Made by a program: the position numbers and the translations under genes. Positions 17,135-24,186 of a stretch of DNA of 33,356 nt are shown one piece after another (within the stretch, counting starts at the first letter, position 1; each line of letters opens with the position of its first letter). The notes beneath the pieces are model-generated. The model ran no database searches. It had not been told where the DNA came from and worked only from the letters and a program-made list of their open reading frames with translations. The stretch is from NCBI GenBank assembly GCA_964243985.1, contig CAXTHJ010000028.1, positions 1-33,356 of the forward strand, written 5' to 3'. The stretch is from CAIOYC01 sp964243985. GTDB lineage: Bacteria > Pseudomonadota > Alphaproteobacteria > Caulobacterales > Caulobacteraceae.

Positions 17135-18481
17135 CTATTCCGGGTCCTCCAGACTGAAGGCCTGCGCCTGTTCGTCGTAGGCGAACAACTCGGCGTAGCG
17201 GCCCCAGTCGATCACCGTCTTCAAGGTCTCTTCGGCGAACTCCTCGGACATGAAGTCTTCAAGCTCCTCGGAGAAGCGGGTGTATGGCGCGCGGTGGGAG
17301 GGCCGCTCCTCCAGAACGCGGTGGATCAGAGCGGCGATAGGGACGTGCGCCATCAGCTGTTCGGCGAACAGGTGCTTGCGGGCGTCCACGTCCAGATCCA
17401 CGAACCGACGCCCCTCGGTGGTCAGGCGAATGTCGCCGTGCGCCACGACGGAGAAGCGCAGCAGTTGCAGGGTCTCCACGATGGGGAAAAGTTCGTCCAC
17501 CTCCAAAGAGAGCTCGTCGGCGATCTCGGGCAGGTCAGCCTTGCCGTTGAAGGGCTCGCCGGCCAGGGTCTCCATCAGGCCGGCCAGGAGGTTCGGCGAC
17601 ACCTCGGGCAGCACCATGGCCACCCCTGCCGTCGCCACCGCGTCGGCCGCGCGCCGCTCCATCTTTAGGGCCGGGTCGTAGGGATTGGTCATGCGGCCGT
17701 AGATGTCGTCCACTAACTTGCGGAATTTCTCGTCGTTGCGGTTGCGGGGATAAGGCAGATCGATCTTGATCTCGGCGGCGATGCGGCCGGGATTGGCGGC
17801 GAAGATCACCACCCGGTCGCACATCAAGACCGCCTCTTCGATGTTGTGGGTGACGATCAGGATGGAGCGGAGCGGCAGTTTGTTCTCCACCCACAGCTCC
17901 ACCAGATCGGTGCGGAGGGTTTCGGCGGTCAGCACGTCGAGCGCCGAGAAGGGCTCGTCCATCAGGAGGAGTTCGGGATGCACCACCAGGGCCCGGGCGA
18001 ACCCCACCCGCTGGCGCATGCCGCCGGACAGCTCCTTCGGATAGGCGCTCTCGAACCCGTCGAGGCCGATCAGGTCGATGGCCTCCAGCGAACGTTTTCG
18101 CCGCTCGGCGGCCGGTATGCCGAGCGGCTCCAGCCCGATCTCCACATTCTCCAGCACCGTCAGCCAGGGGAAGAGGGCGAAGCTCTGGAACACCATGGCG
18201 ATGCCCTCGGAGGGGCCGGTCAGGGGTTTGTCCCGCCACGTCACCCGCCCGCTCACCGGCTTGGCGAGGCCGGCGATGATGCGCAGGAGGCTGGATTTGC
18301 CCGAGCCCGAACGGCCGAGCAGTCCGACGATCTCGCCCGACCGCAGGGTCAGCGACACCCCGTCCAGCACCAGGAGGTCGGCGCCGCCGCCCTTGGCATA
18401 GGCCTGGCGGATGCTCTGCACTTCCAAAAGCACGTCGCCGCTTTGCCCTGTCGGCAGATCCACGGTCGCGGTGTCGGACAT
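17135..18481 (-). CDS. ABC transporter ATPase with C-terminal AAA-associated domain
   Basis: A 448-residue ATPase of the nitrate/sulfonate/bicarbonate (NrtD/SsuB/TauB) type. Walker A GRSGSGKS at residues 56-63, Q-loop Q99, signature LSGGMRQ 151-157, Walker B LLLMDEP 171-177 and H212 of the switch are all intact. After residue 290 or so comes a helical 'AAA-associated' C-terminal domain of about 150 residues, seen in a subset of these importers and possibly regulatory. The start has AGGGAG upstream and lies 12 bp after the permease stop, so the two genes form an operon. No periplasmic binding protein gene is present in the window. Confidence 0.93.
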   Translation of the reverse strand: MSDTATVDLPTGQSGDVLLEVQSIRQAYAKGGGADLLVLDGVSLTLRSGEIVGLLGRSGSGKSSLLRIIAGLAKPVSGRVTWRDKPLTGPSEGIAMVFQSFALFPWLTVLENVEIGLEPLGIPAAERRKRSLEAIDLIGLDGFESAYPKELSGGMRQRVGFARALVVHPELLLMDEPFSALDVLTAETLRTDLVELWVENKLPLRSILIVTHNIEEAVLMCDRVVIFAANPGRIAAEIKIDLPYPRNRNDEKFRKLVDDIYGRMTNPYDPALKMERRAADAVATAGVAMVLPEVSPNLLAGLMETLAGEPFNGKADLPEIADELSLEVDELFPIVETLQLLRFSVVAHGDIRLTTEGRRFVDLDVDARKHLFAEQLMAHVPIAALIHRVLEERPSHRAPYTRFSEELEDFMSEEFAEETLKTVIDWGRYAELFAYDEQAQAFSLEDPE

Positions 18482-18493
18482 GACGATCTCCCT

Positions 18494-20233
18494 TTAGTCG
18501 AGGCGGAGGCGCTTGGAGGCGAAATTGAACAGCGGCCGCCACAGGATGCGGTTGAACATCACCACGAAGATGCTGATCACCGCGGTGCCGAGCACGATGC
18601 GGGGCATGTCGGCCTTGGCGGTGGCGTCGGCGATGAAGGCGCCAAGCCCGCGGGCCTGAAGATGGGTCGAGCCCCAGCTCGCCACCTCGGCGACGATGGA
18701 GGCGTTCCACGCGCCGCCGGACGCGGTGATGGCGCCCGTCACGTAGTAGGGGAAGATCCCAGGCAAGGCGACCTTGCGCCACCATGCCCATCCCTTCACC
18801 CCGAAGCTGGCCGCCGCCTCCCGTAGGTCGTTGGGAAAGGCGCTCGCCCCGGCGATGACGTTGAACAGGATGTACCACTGGGTGCCGAGGATCATCAGCG
18901 GCGAGAGCCAGATATCCGGCAGGAGGTGGAACTTGACGATCCCCACCACAAACACCGGGAACAGGATGTTGGACGGGAAGGCGGCGAGGAACTGAGCGAC
19001 GGGCTGAACCGCTTCCGCCCACCTGGGGCGCAGCCCGACCCAGACGCCGATGGGAGTCCAGATCACGCTGGCCAGGGCGATCAGCACCAGAACGCGGATC
19101 AAGGTCAACACGCCAAGGCCTAAGACGGCCAGGACCTCTTGGACCGAAACCTCCCGCCCGACGAAACGCACCACCGACCACGCCGCCCAGGTGGCCACCA
19201 GGGCGATCAGGGCGAACCAGACCCAATCGAACCAGCGGCTGGACCATGCCTGCGCCACCGCCTGTGGCGCGCGCACCTTGCGGCTGAAGCGCATGCGCAT
19301 GAGGGACTCGGCGATCCCACCGATAGGCCGCCAAACTCTTTGCGCCAGCTCCGCGCGCTGGATAAAGTCAAGCAGCCAGGACCGCGGCGGTGGCGCATTT
19401 CCCACCGTCAGCTCCACCCGGAACTTCTCCGCCCAGGCCACCAGAGGCCGGAACAGGAGTTGGTCGTAGATGAGGATCACCACCCCCATGGCCAATACCG
19501 CCCAACCCACGGCGGCCAAGTCCTTGTGCTCGATGGCCAATGCTACATAGGAGCCGACCCCGGGGAGAGAGACGGTGGTGTTCCCTACTGTGATCGCCTC
19601 GCAGGCCACCACGAAGAACCAGGTGCCGGACATGGACATCATGGCGTTCCAGATCAGCCCCGGCGCCGCGAACGGCACCTCCAGGGTCCAGAACTTCCGC
19701 CACGATCCGAGACGGAGCGAATTGGCCACATCGTCCAGGTCACGGGGCACTGTCTTCAGCGACTGATAGAAGCTGAAGGTCATGTTCCAGGCCTGGCCGG
19801 TGAAGATGGCGAAGATGGCGGCGAACTCGACCCCCAAGACCTGTCCTGGGAATAGGGCCAGGAAGAAGGTGGTGGTGAAGGCCAGAAAGCTCAGCACCGG
19901 GATGGACTGCAGGATGTCCAGGAGCGGCACCAGGACGATCTCCGCCCGCCGGCTCTTCACCGCCAAGGCCCCGTAGCCGAAGGTGAAGATCAGCGAGAAG
20001 ACAATCCCGGCCAGCATCCGCATGGTGGTGCGCAGCGCGTACTCCGGTAGCATGGCGGGGCTGAGGGAGATCGGCGTCCTGGCCGCCTCGGCGATGGGCT
20101 CGAAGGTCTGGCGGCCGCCGAAGGTGATCAGCAGAAGGCCGCCGATCACCATGGAGAAGATCAGCGCATCCCACACCGACGGCAGGAGCCGGCGCGGCCG
20201 CAGCGCGGCGAGGGAGGGGTGAAAGGCTGGCAT
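18494..20233 (-). CDS. ABC transporter permease, two fused domains
   Basis: A 579-residue inner-membrane permease made of two consecutive BPD_transp_1 domains of about 250 residues each, split by a cytoplasmic linker around residues 270-330. Each half carries an EAA-type coupling loop: GSWRKFWTLEVPFAAPGLIW in the first half and AAASFGVKGWAWWRKVALPG in the second. A single chain can therefore replace the usual permease homodimer. It partners the ATPase gene 12 bp downstream. The substrate is unknown; relatives import nitrate, sulfonates or similar anions. AGGAGGGGAG just before the ATG supports the start. Confidence 0.92.
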   Translation of the reverse strand: MPAFHPSLAALRPRRLLPSVWDALIFSMVIGGLLLITFGGRQTFEPIAEAARTPISLSPAMLPEYALRTTMRMLAGIVFSLIFTFGYGALAVKSRRAEIVLVPLLDILQSIPVLSFLAFTTTFFLALFPGQVLGVEFAAIFAIFTGQAWNMTFSFYQSLKTVPRDLDDVANSLRLGSWRKFWTLEVPFAAPGLIWNAMMSMSGTWFFVVACEAITVGNTTVSLPGVGSYVALAIEHKDLAAVGWAVLAMGVVILIYDQLLFRPLVAWAEKFRVELTVGNAPPPRSWLLDFIQRAELAQRVWRPIGGIAESLMRMRFSRKVRAPQAVAQAWSSRWFDWVWFALIALVATWAAWSVVRFVGREVSVQEVLAVLGLGVLTLIRVLVLIALASVIWTPIGVWVGLRPRWAEAVQPVAQFLAAFPSNILFPVFVVGIVKFHLLPDIWLSPLMILGTQWYILFNVIAGASAFPNDLREAAASFGVKGWAWWRKVALPGIFPYYVTGAITASGGAWNASIVAEVASWGSTHLQARGLGAFIADATAKADMPRIVLGTAVISIFVVMFNRILWRPLFNFASKRLRLD

Positions 20234-20348
20234 GGCTCCCCTCCTGACGGCGGCTTATGCGGGTTTGGGTGCGTTCGTGGGGAGCCCCTTAGCCCCATGT
20301 TTGGGCAGGGGCAACCCGCCGGATGACGACGGTTTTACGACGCGGCGG

Positions 20349-20939
20349 CTAAGCGCGCCGGCGCTTCAGGGCGATGTAGAGCGCGCCTTCGCCGCCATGG
20401 TGGCGCTCGGCCGGGGAAAAGCCGGCGATCAGGGGCCGCACCTGTGGTTCCGACAGCCAGTCCGGTGCGCGGCGGCGTAGCACGCCGTCGCCGAGCGTGC
20501 CCTTGCCGGTGATCACCAGCACCGCCCTGTGCCCCTCCGCGTACGCCCGTTGCAGGAAGCCGTGCAACACGAGGCGGGCGCGATCCTGATCCAGGCCGTG
20601 CAGGTCGAGGCGCGCGCCGATGGGGTCGCGCTCGCGAGCGATCCGACGCTTACGGAGGGGTTCTATGGAGTCGGGCAACCGGTTAGATGCGCTTGTTTTT
20701 TGGATTGCATCCTTTTCCCGCTCATCCCCGCGCAGGCGGGGACCCAGATGGGCTGGGCTCACAGGCTTTGGGCGGAGCGGTTGACTTGGCTGGGTCCCCG
20801 CCTGCGCGGGGATGAGCGGAGATTTTGCAGTTTCTTTTTCAGGTTCAGTGTTTGGAACACCCCGCCCCGGCGCAGGGCGGACGGTGGAGGCCACCACGGT
20901 CCAGAGCCGCACCTCCTCAGCTTTAAGGGGTCTTTTCAT
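20349..20939 (-). CDS. Smr/MutS2-type domain protein with a palindromic repeat inside the frame
   Basis: A 196-residue protein. The C-terminal part (about residues 105-196) is an Smr domain: LDLHGLDQDRARLVLHGFLQ, then VLVITGKGTLGDGVLRRRAP and PLIAGFSPAERHHGGEGALY. LDLHG and TGKG are the family motifs; Smr domains are nicking nucleases or nucleic-acid binders. The N-terminus MKRPLKAEEVRLWTVVASTV also looks like that of alphaproteobacterial Smr proteins, so the long start seems right; it overlaps the mltA end by 17 bases. Between the two lies a translated palindromic element (PLIPAQAGTQ ... LGPRLRGDE) that does not belong to the family. Confidence 0.85.
   Translation of the reverse strand: MKRPLKAEEVRLWTVVASTVRPAPGRGVPNTEPEKETAKSPLIPAQAGTQPSQPLRPKPVSPAHLGPRLRGDEREKDAIQKTSASNRLPDSIEPLRKRRIARERDPIGARLDLHGLDQDRARLVLHGFLQRAYAEGHRAVLVITGKGTLGDGVLRRRAPDWLSEPQVRPLIAGFSPAERHHGGEGALYIALKRRRA
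20719..20818. repeat. palindromic repeat (GTCATCC/GGACCCA type) inside smr
   Basis: Two identical, inverted 29-base arms (20719-20747 and 20790-20818) around a 42-base centre. Each arm is itself a hairpin: CCCCGC-GCAG-GCGGGG between a CTCATC end and an ACCCAG end. The repeat lies within the smr reading frame and contains no stop in that frame. It shares its ends (TCATCC...GGACCCA) with the repeats at 25872 and 32850. Confidence 0.9.
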
Positions 20940-22122
20940 CCTTCGCGCCCGCCGCCTCGATCGGCACGAGGCGTATCAGAGAAAGGGTGTGGCGCACATG
21001 CCCGGCCTCGGCGCCGGCCTGATCTCCTCGGCCCATGTAAAGGTCGGCGCGCACATCGCCGCGGATGGCCGAGCCGGTGTCCAACGCGATGGCGAGGCGG
21101 CGGTAGGTCTTGGCCCCGCCGGTCAGCACCGGGGCTGCGGCGTCGATCCAGTAGAGCTCGCCATAGGCGTGGAAGCTCGGATCGACGGCGATGGAGCGGC
21201 CCGCAGGGAGGGCGATCCCCGCCGCGCCGGCCGGGTCCTTGGCGTCGTCGGGCACGAGATTAAAGAAGACGTAGCGCGTGTCCTTGTCCATCACGGCGTT
21301 AGCCTCGGCGCCGCGATGATCGGCCAGCCAGGCGCGGATGGCGTCGCCAGAGGTGCGATTCGGGGCAAGCAGGCCCTCCTCGCTCATCGGCCTGGCGATG
21401 CCGACGAAGGGGCGGCCGTTGTCGGCGGCGTAGATCGCCTTCATCCGTTGGCCGTCTGGAAAGAGGAGTTCGCCGGAGCCTTGGATCTGCAGGAAGAATA
21501 GGTCCTCCGGCTTCATGAAGGCGAGGGGGTGGTCGGCGGGCGCGGCTTCGATGTCCGCCCGGTCGGGGCAGGGAAGCAGCTCCTCGTCCACCCGCTGGCG
21601 GCAGGTCTTGCGGCCGGACGTGTCGCCGGGCGCAGGCTCGACCATGATGAGATCGTCAGGCTTTGAGCGCACGGGGGCGGAGAAGATCTCATCCGGCGCG
21701 GTCTGCGCCGGGTACTCCGGAGCGAAGTAGGCGGTGAGCAGGCCGGCGGCGGGGCGCACGTCGGCCCTGAAGTTGTCCTCGAAGAAGGCGCGGGCGGAGG
21801 CCTCGTCGGTGGCGGTCTGCGCCCTGGCCCGCTTGCAGACGGCGCGCCAGAGCACGGCCTTGTTGGCGCTGCAACCGGTCTGGAACGCCTGCATCGCCGC
21901 GACGTGATCCTCGTCCGCCCAGCCGGGCAGGGACGATAGCGACGCCAGCGGCCTTGCGGCGGATGCAGGCGAGGGGACGGGCGTCGGCGCGGCAGGTGGG
22001 TTAGGGATCGGCGTCGATGCTCTAGGCGTCATCGAGACCGGCGTCGGCGTCGTGGCGCAGGCGCTTAGAAACGCCACTGCGGCCGCAAACGCGGCCACTC
22101 CCCCCCAAATTGGAGGGCGCAC
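20923..22122 (-). CDS. mltA: membrane-bound lytic murein transglycosylase A (lipoprotein)
   Basis: A 399-residue lipoprotein. The signal ends in the lipobox LSAC with the acylated cysteine at residue 22, followed by a Pro/Ala-rich linker. The MltA domain (GLLTAYFAPEYPAQ, LAFMKPEDLFFLQIQGSGEL) is followed by a 3D domain with LDTGSAIRGDVRADLYMG; D360 aligns with the catalytic D308 of E. coli MltA and D348 with its partner aspartate. It cleaves peptidoglycan to 1,6-anhydromuramyl products at the outer membrane. The start is a GTG that overlaps the tim44 stop as TAGTG, which implies translational coupling. The smr start lies inside its 3' end. Confidence 0.93.
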   Translation of the reverse strand: MRPPIWGGVAAFAAAVAFLSACATTPTPVSMTPRASTPIPNPPAAPTPVPSPASAARPLASLSSLPGWADEDHVAAMQAFQTGCSANKAVLWRAVCKRARAQTATDEASARAFFEDNFRADVRPAAGLLTAYFAPEYPAQTAPDEIFSAPVRSKPDDLIMVEPAPGDTSGRKTCRQRVDEELLPCPDRADIEAAPADHPLAFMKPEDLFFLQIQGSGELLFPDGQRMKAIYAADNGRPFVGIARPMSEEGLLAPNRTSGDAIRAWLADHRGAEANAVMDKDTRYVFFNLVPDDAKDPAGAAGIALPAGRSIAVDPSFHAYGELYWIDAAAPVLTGGAKTYRRLAIALDTGSAIRGDVRADLYMGRGDQAGAEAGHVRHTLSLIRLVPIEAAGAKDEKTP

Positions 22123-22736
22123 TAAGCCTCCGCGGCGTCGACCCGAGCCAGCATCCAGTTGGGATCGCGGCTGGAGAGCAGGCGCGAGAAGGTCCAGACC
22201 TCCGCCGTGCGCCGATCATCCACCGCCTCGCCCGCCGCATCCTTGGTGCGCGAGCGGAACTCGGCCAGGAAGCGCACCTTCAACCGGGCGGTGTCTTCCG
22301 CCACCTCGGCCGACTCCAGGTCGGCGCGAACGGGCTGCAGGAAGTCGATGGTTTCAGTGCGAGAGGCGGCCTCGCGGGCGGTGATCGCCTTATCGAAGGC
22401 CTCGAACACCTTGGCTTCGGTGAGACCCTTCAGCATGTCCCGGTCGCCGGCCACGAAGGCCTTGACGATCATCTCATAGGCTGAGCGGGCGCCCTGCAGG
22501 AACTTGCCGGGATCGAAGCTGGAATCCCGCGCCTTCAGGGTCGGCAAGCCGGCAAGCGCCACGTCGGCGGGCTTGTCCGGGATTGGAGCGGCGTCGCGAG
22601 GCTTCAGGAAGCGGGGCATCTGCATGGGCCGTCCTTCGCCAGGCTGGCGGCCGACCCGGCGACCGAGCACGGCGTAGAGTTGATACAGCACGCCGGCGGC
22701 CAGGAGCGCAAAAATAACGAGTTCGAGGATCTGCAA
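22122..22736 (-). CDS. Tim44/TimA-family adaptor protein
   Basis: A 204-residue protein with an N-terminal transmembrane helix (LELVIFALLAAGVLYQLYAV), a basic/Pro-rich linker, and a Tim44-like domain from about residue 70 (FDPGKFLQGARSAYEMIVKAFVAGD ... LKGL to the end). Bacterial homologs are called TimA; they are related to the mitochondrial import-motor adaptor Tim44, and their exact role is unsettled. The start appears to be TTG at 22736, which gives the family's usual N-terminus. First gene of the tim44-mltA-smr operon, divergent from secB, which fits a link to envelope protein traffic (inference). Confidence 0.88.
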   Translation of the reverse strand: MQILELVIFALLAAGVLYQLYAVLGRRVGRQPGEGRPMQMPRFLKPRDAAPIPDKPADVALAGLPTLKARDSSFDPGKFLQGARSAYEMIVKAFVAGDRDMLKGLTEAKVFEAFDKAITAREAASRTETIDFLQPVRADLESAEVAEDTARLKVRFLAEFRSRTKDAAGEAVDDRRTAEVWTFSRLLSSRDPNWMLARVDAAEA

Positions 22737-22944
22737 TGGAATAACCGCCGTCTCAACGCTTCAGGGCGCGCATGGCGCCAGGAGATCATATAGTGGACTT
22801 CATAGCCTACGTCATGGGGCAGGTGAAGCGCCCTCGCGCCCCGGCGTTGCGCCGATGGCGGACGCATGGTAGCGACCCGCCTTTAGACCCCTCAGCGCCT
22901 TAAACAAGGCCTAAGACCCTTTCGTTTCAGCGAGATTTCTTTCC

Positions 22945-23436
22945 ATGACCGACGTCGACGCCGGGGCCCTCGCCCCGCCGGAGCAGGCCGCGCCGCAAAT
23001 CCGCATCGCCGCCCAATTCACCCGCGACCTGTCGTTTGAAAGCCCCCGCGCCCCGGATTCCCTCCGCTCCACCTCGCCGCCCGAGATCGAGATCGGCGTG
23101 GAGTTGAACGCCCGCGGTCGTCCCGATGGCCTGTTCGAGGTGGACCTGAAGCTGACCGTGGCGGCCAAGCAGGAAAACGAGCCGGCCTTCCATATCGAGC
23201 TTCTCTACGGCGGCCTGTTCCAGATCACCGGGGTGCCGGAGGAGCATATGGAGCCGGTGCTGTTGATCGAATGCCCGCGCTTCCTGTTCCCCTACGCCCG
23301 GCGGATCATCAGCGACCTGACCATCGATGGCGGCTTCCCACCCTTCCAGCTGGAGCCCCTGGACTTCGCCGCCGTCTATCAGTCGCGGCTGCAGGCGCAG
23401 CAGGGCGGCGCGGGCGGGACCGTCACGGTTCAGTAG
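22945..23436 (+). CDS. secB: protein-export chaperone SecB
   Basis: A 163-residue cytoplasmic chaperone that holds preproteins unfolded and hands them to SecA. It aligns throughout with SecB: TRDLSFESPRAPDSL, VDLKLTVAAKQENEPAFHIE, YGGLFQITGVPEEHMEPVLL, ECPRFLFPYARRIISDLTID and GGFPPFQLEPLDF. N- and C-terminal tails are short and disordered, as usual. It stands alone on the plus strand, about 208 bp from the divergent tim44 start; vapC converges on it 4 bp after its stop. Confidence 0.97.
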   Translation: MTDVDAGALAPPEQAAPQIRIAAQFTRDLSFESPRAPDSLRSTSPPEIEIGVELNARGRPDGLFEVDLKLTVAAKQENEPAFHIELLYGGLFQITGVPEEHMEPVLLIECPRFLFPYARRIISDLTIDGGFPPFQLEPLDFAAVYQSRLQAQQGGAGGTVTVQ

Positions 23437-23440
23437 CCCT

Positions 23441-23830
23441 TTAGAGGGCCGGTCGGACGTCGGTTTTGGCGAAATCCTCGCCCTTGAACAACAGGCCGTC
23501 GCCCTCCGCCGTCGCCAGAGCGTAGGCGAAGCAGTCGCCAAGGTTCAGCGCCGCCGGCGTGCCCCGCCCGAACCGGACGTGGGCGGCGAAGGCGGTTTGC
23601 GCCTGAGCTTCGTCGGTGGGCGCAATGCGGATGTTCAGGCTTTGGAGGATGGCGCTCAGAATACCGGCGCCATCATCGCCCTTCACGATCCGCGCTTTGA
23701 CGGCGGCTTCCCACCAGTTGACCGGAGACATGAGACCGCCGCCAGCCAACTCGATCGCCGTAATCATGGTTCGCTTCTCGGGCTCGTCGAGAACGATCGC
23801 CAGCACCGCTGACGCATCGACGGCGATCAC
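23441..23830 (-). CDS. vapC: VapC-type PIN-domain toxin
   Basis: A 129-residue PIN-domain ribonuclease. The acidic active-site set is present: D5 (MIAVDASAVLA), E41 (PVNWWEAAV), D99 (LNLGDCFAYALA) and D119 (FKGEDFAKTD). VapC toxins cleave tRNA or rRNA when freed from their antitoxin. The chosen GTG start overlaps the vapB stop as GTGA, the normal coupled arrangement. A longer ATG start at 23845 is possible but would overlap vapB by 19 bases. It ends only 4 bp from the secB stop. Confidence 0.9.
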   Translation of the reverse strand: MIAVDASAVLAIVLDEPEKRTMITAIELAGGGLMSPVNWWEAAVKARIVKGDDGAGILSAILQSLNIRIAPTDEAQAQTAFAAHVRFGRGTPAALNLGDCFAYALATAEGDGLLFKGEDFAKTDVRPAL

Positions 23831-24090
23831 TTCGGCAGGCCCCATTCATCGTATAGATCGTCGTCCGTGAGCATCGGACCGACCGTGGGCAAGGCGTTGA
23901 AGCGTTTTACAAGCTCATCGACTTCTCGAAACTTAGCTTCGACATCGGCGGCGCGAGTCGTTTCTAGCCGTTGCATCTCGGCCCGCACGGCGCGACCAAC
24001 GGCTTCGGTGATGGGCAGTTGAGTGCGCTCCGCCAGCTTGCGAATGTCCTCGACCACCTCGGCTTTACGGATTTGGATCGGCGCATTCAT
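23827..24090 (-). CDS. vapB: VapB-type antitoxin
   Basis: An 87-residue antitoxin of the Rv0623-like (PSK_trans_fac) group: MNAPIQIRKAEVVEDIRKLA is a ribbon-helix-helix-like DNA-binding start, then TQLPITEAVGRAVRAEM, and an acidic/aromatic C-terminal tail (VGPMLTDDDLYDEWGLPK) that should block the VapC active site. Starts at 24108 and 24120 are also in frame; 24090 is preferred by family length, though none has a clear ribosome site, so leaderless translation is possible. Two copies of a 12-base word cover the start region. Confidence 0.85.
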   Translation of the reverse strand: MNAPIQIRKAEVVEDIRKLAERTQLPITEAVGRAVRAEMQRLETTRAADVEAKFREVDELVKRFNALPTVGPMLTDDDLYDEWGLPK

Positions 24091-24116
24091 GATGGGCGAA
24101 TTTATCATGATGGGCG
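24087..24116. promoter_or_regulatory. direct-repeat candidate operator of vapBC
   Basis: TCATGATGGGCG occurs at 24087-24098 and again at 24105-24116, 18 bp apart, straddling the possible vapB starts. The upstream copy sits in the palindrome ATCATGAT. VapBC complexes usually bind repeats at their own promoter, so this is a reasonable autoregulatory site (inference). It is about 70 bp from the divergent MFS gene start. Confidence 0.45.
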
Positions 24117-24186
24117 TCATAGGTCGATAGCCCGCTTCCGTTGCAGCGTCCGCTGATGATAGCTTCCGGCAAGATCGGGGAAGCGC

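Noticed and set aside
17535..19334. 599-codon minus-strand open frame across the two ABC genes
   Set aside because: Runs in another frame over both ATPase and permease motifs; the translation is Arg/Gly-rich and has no family features.
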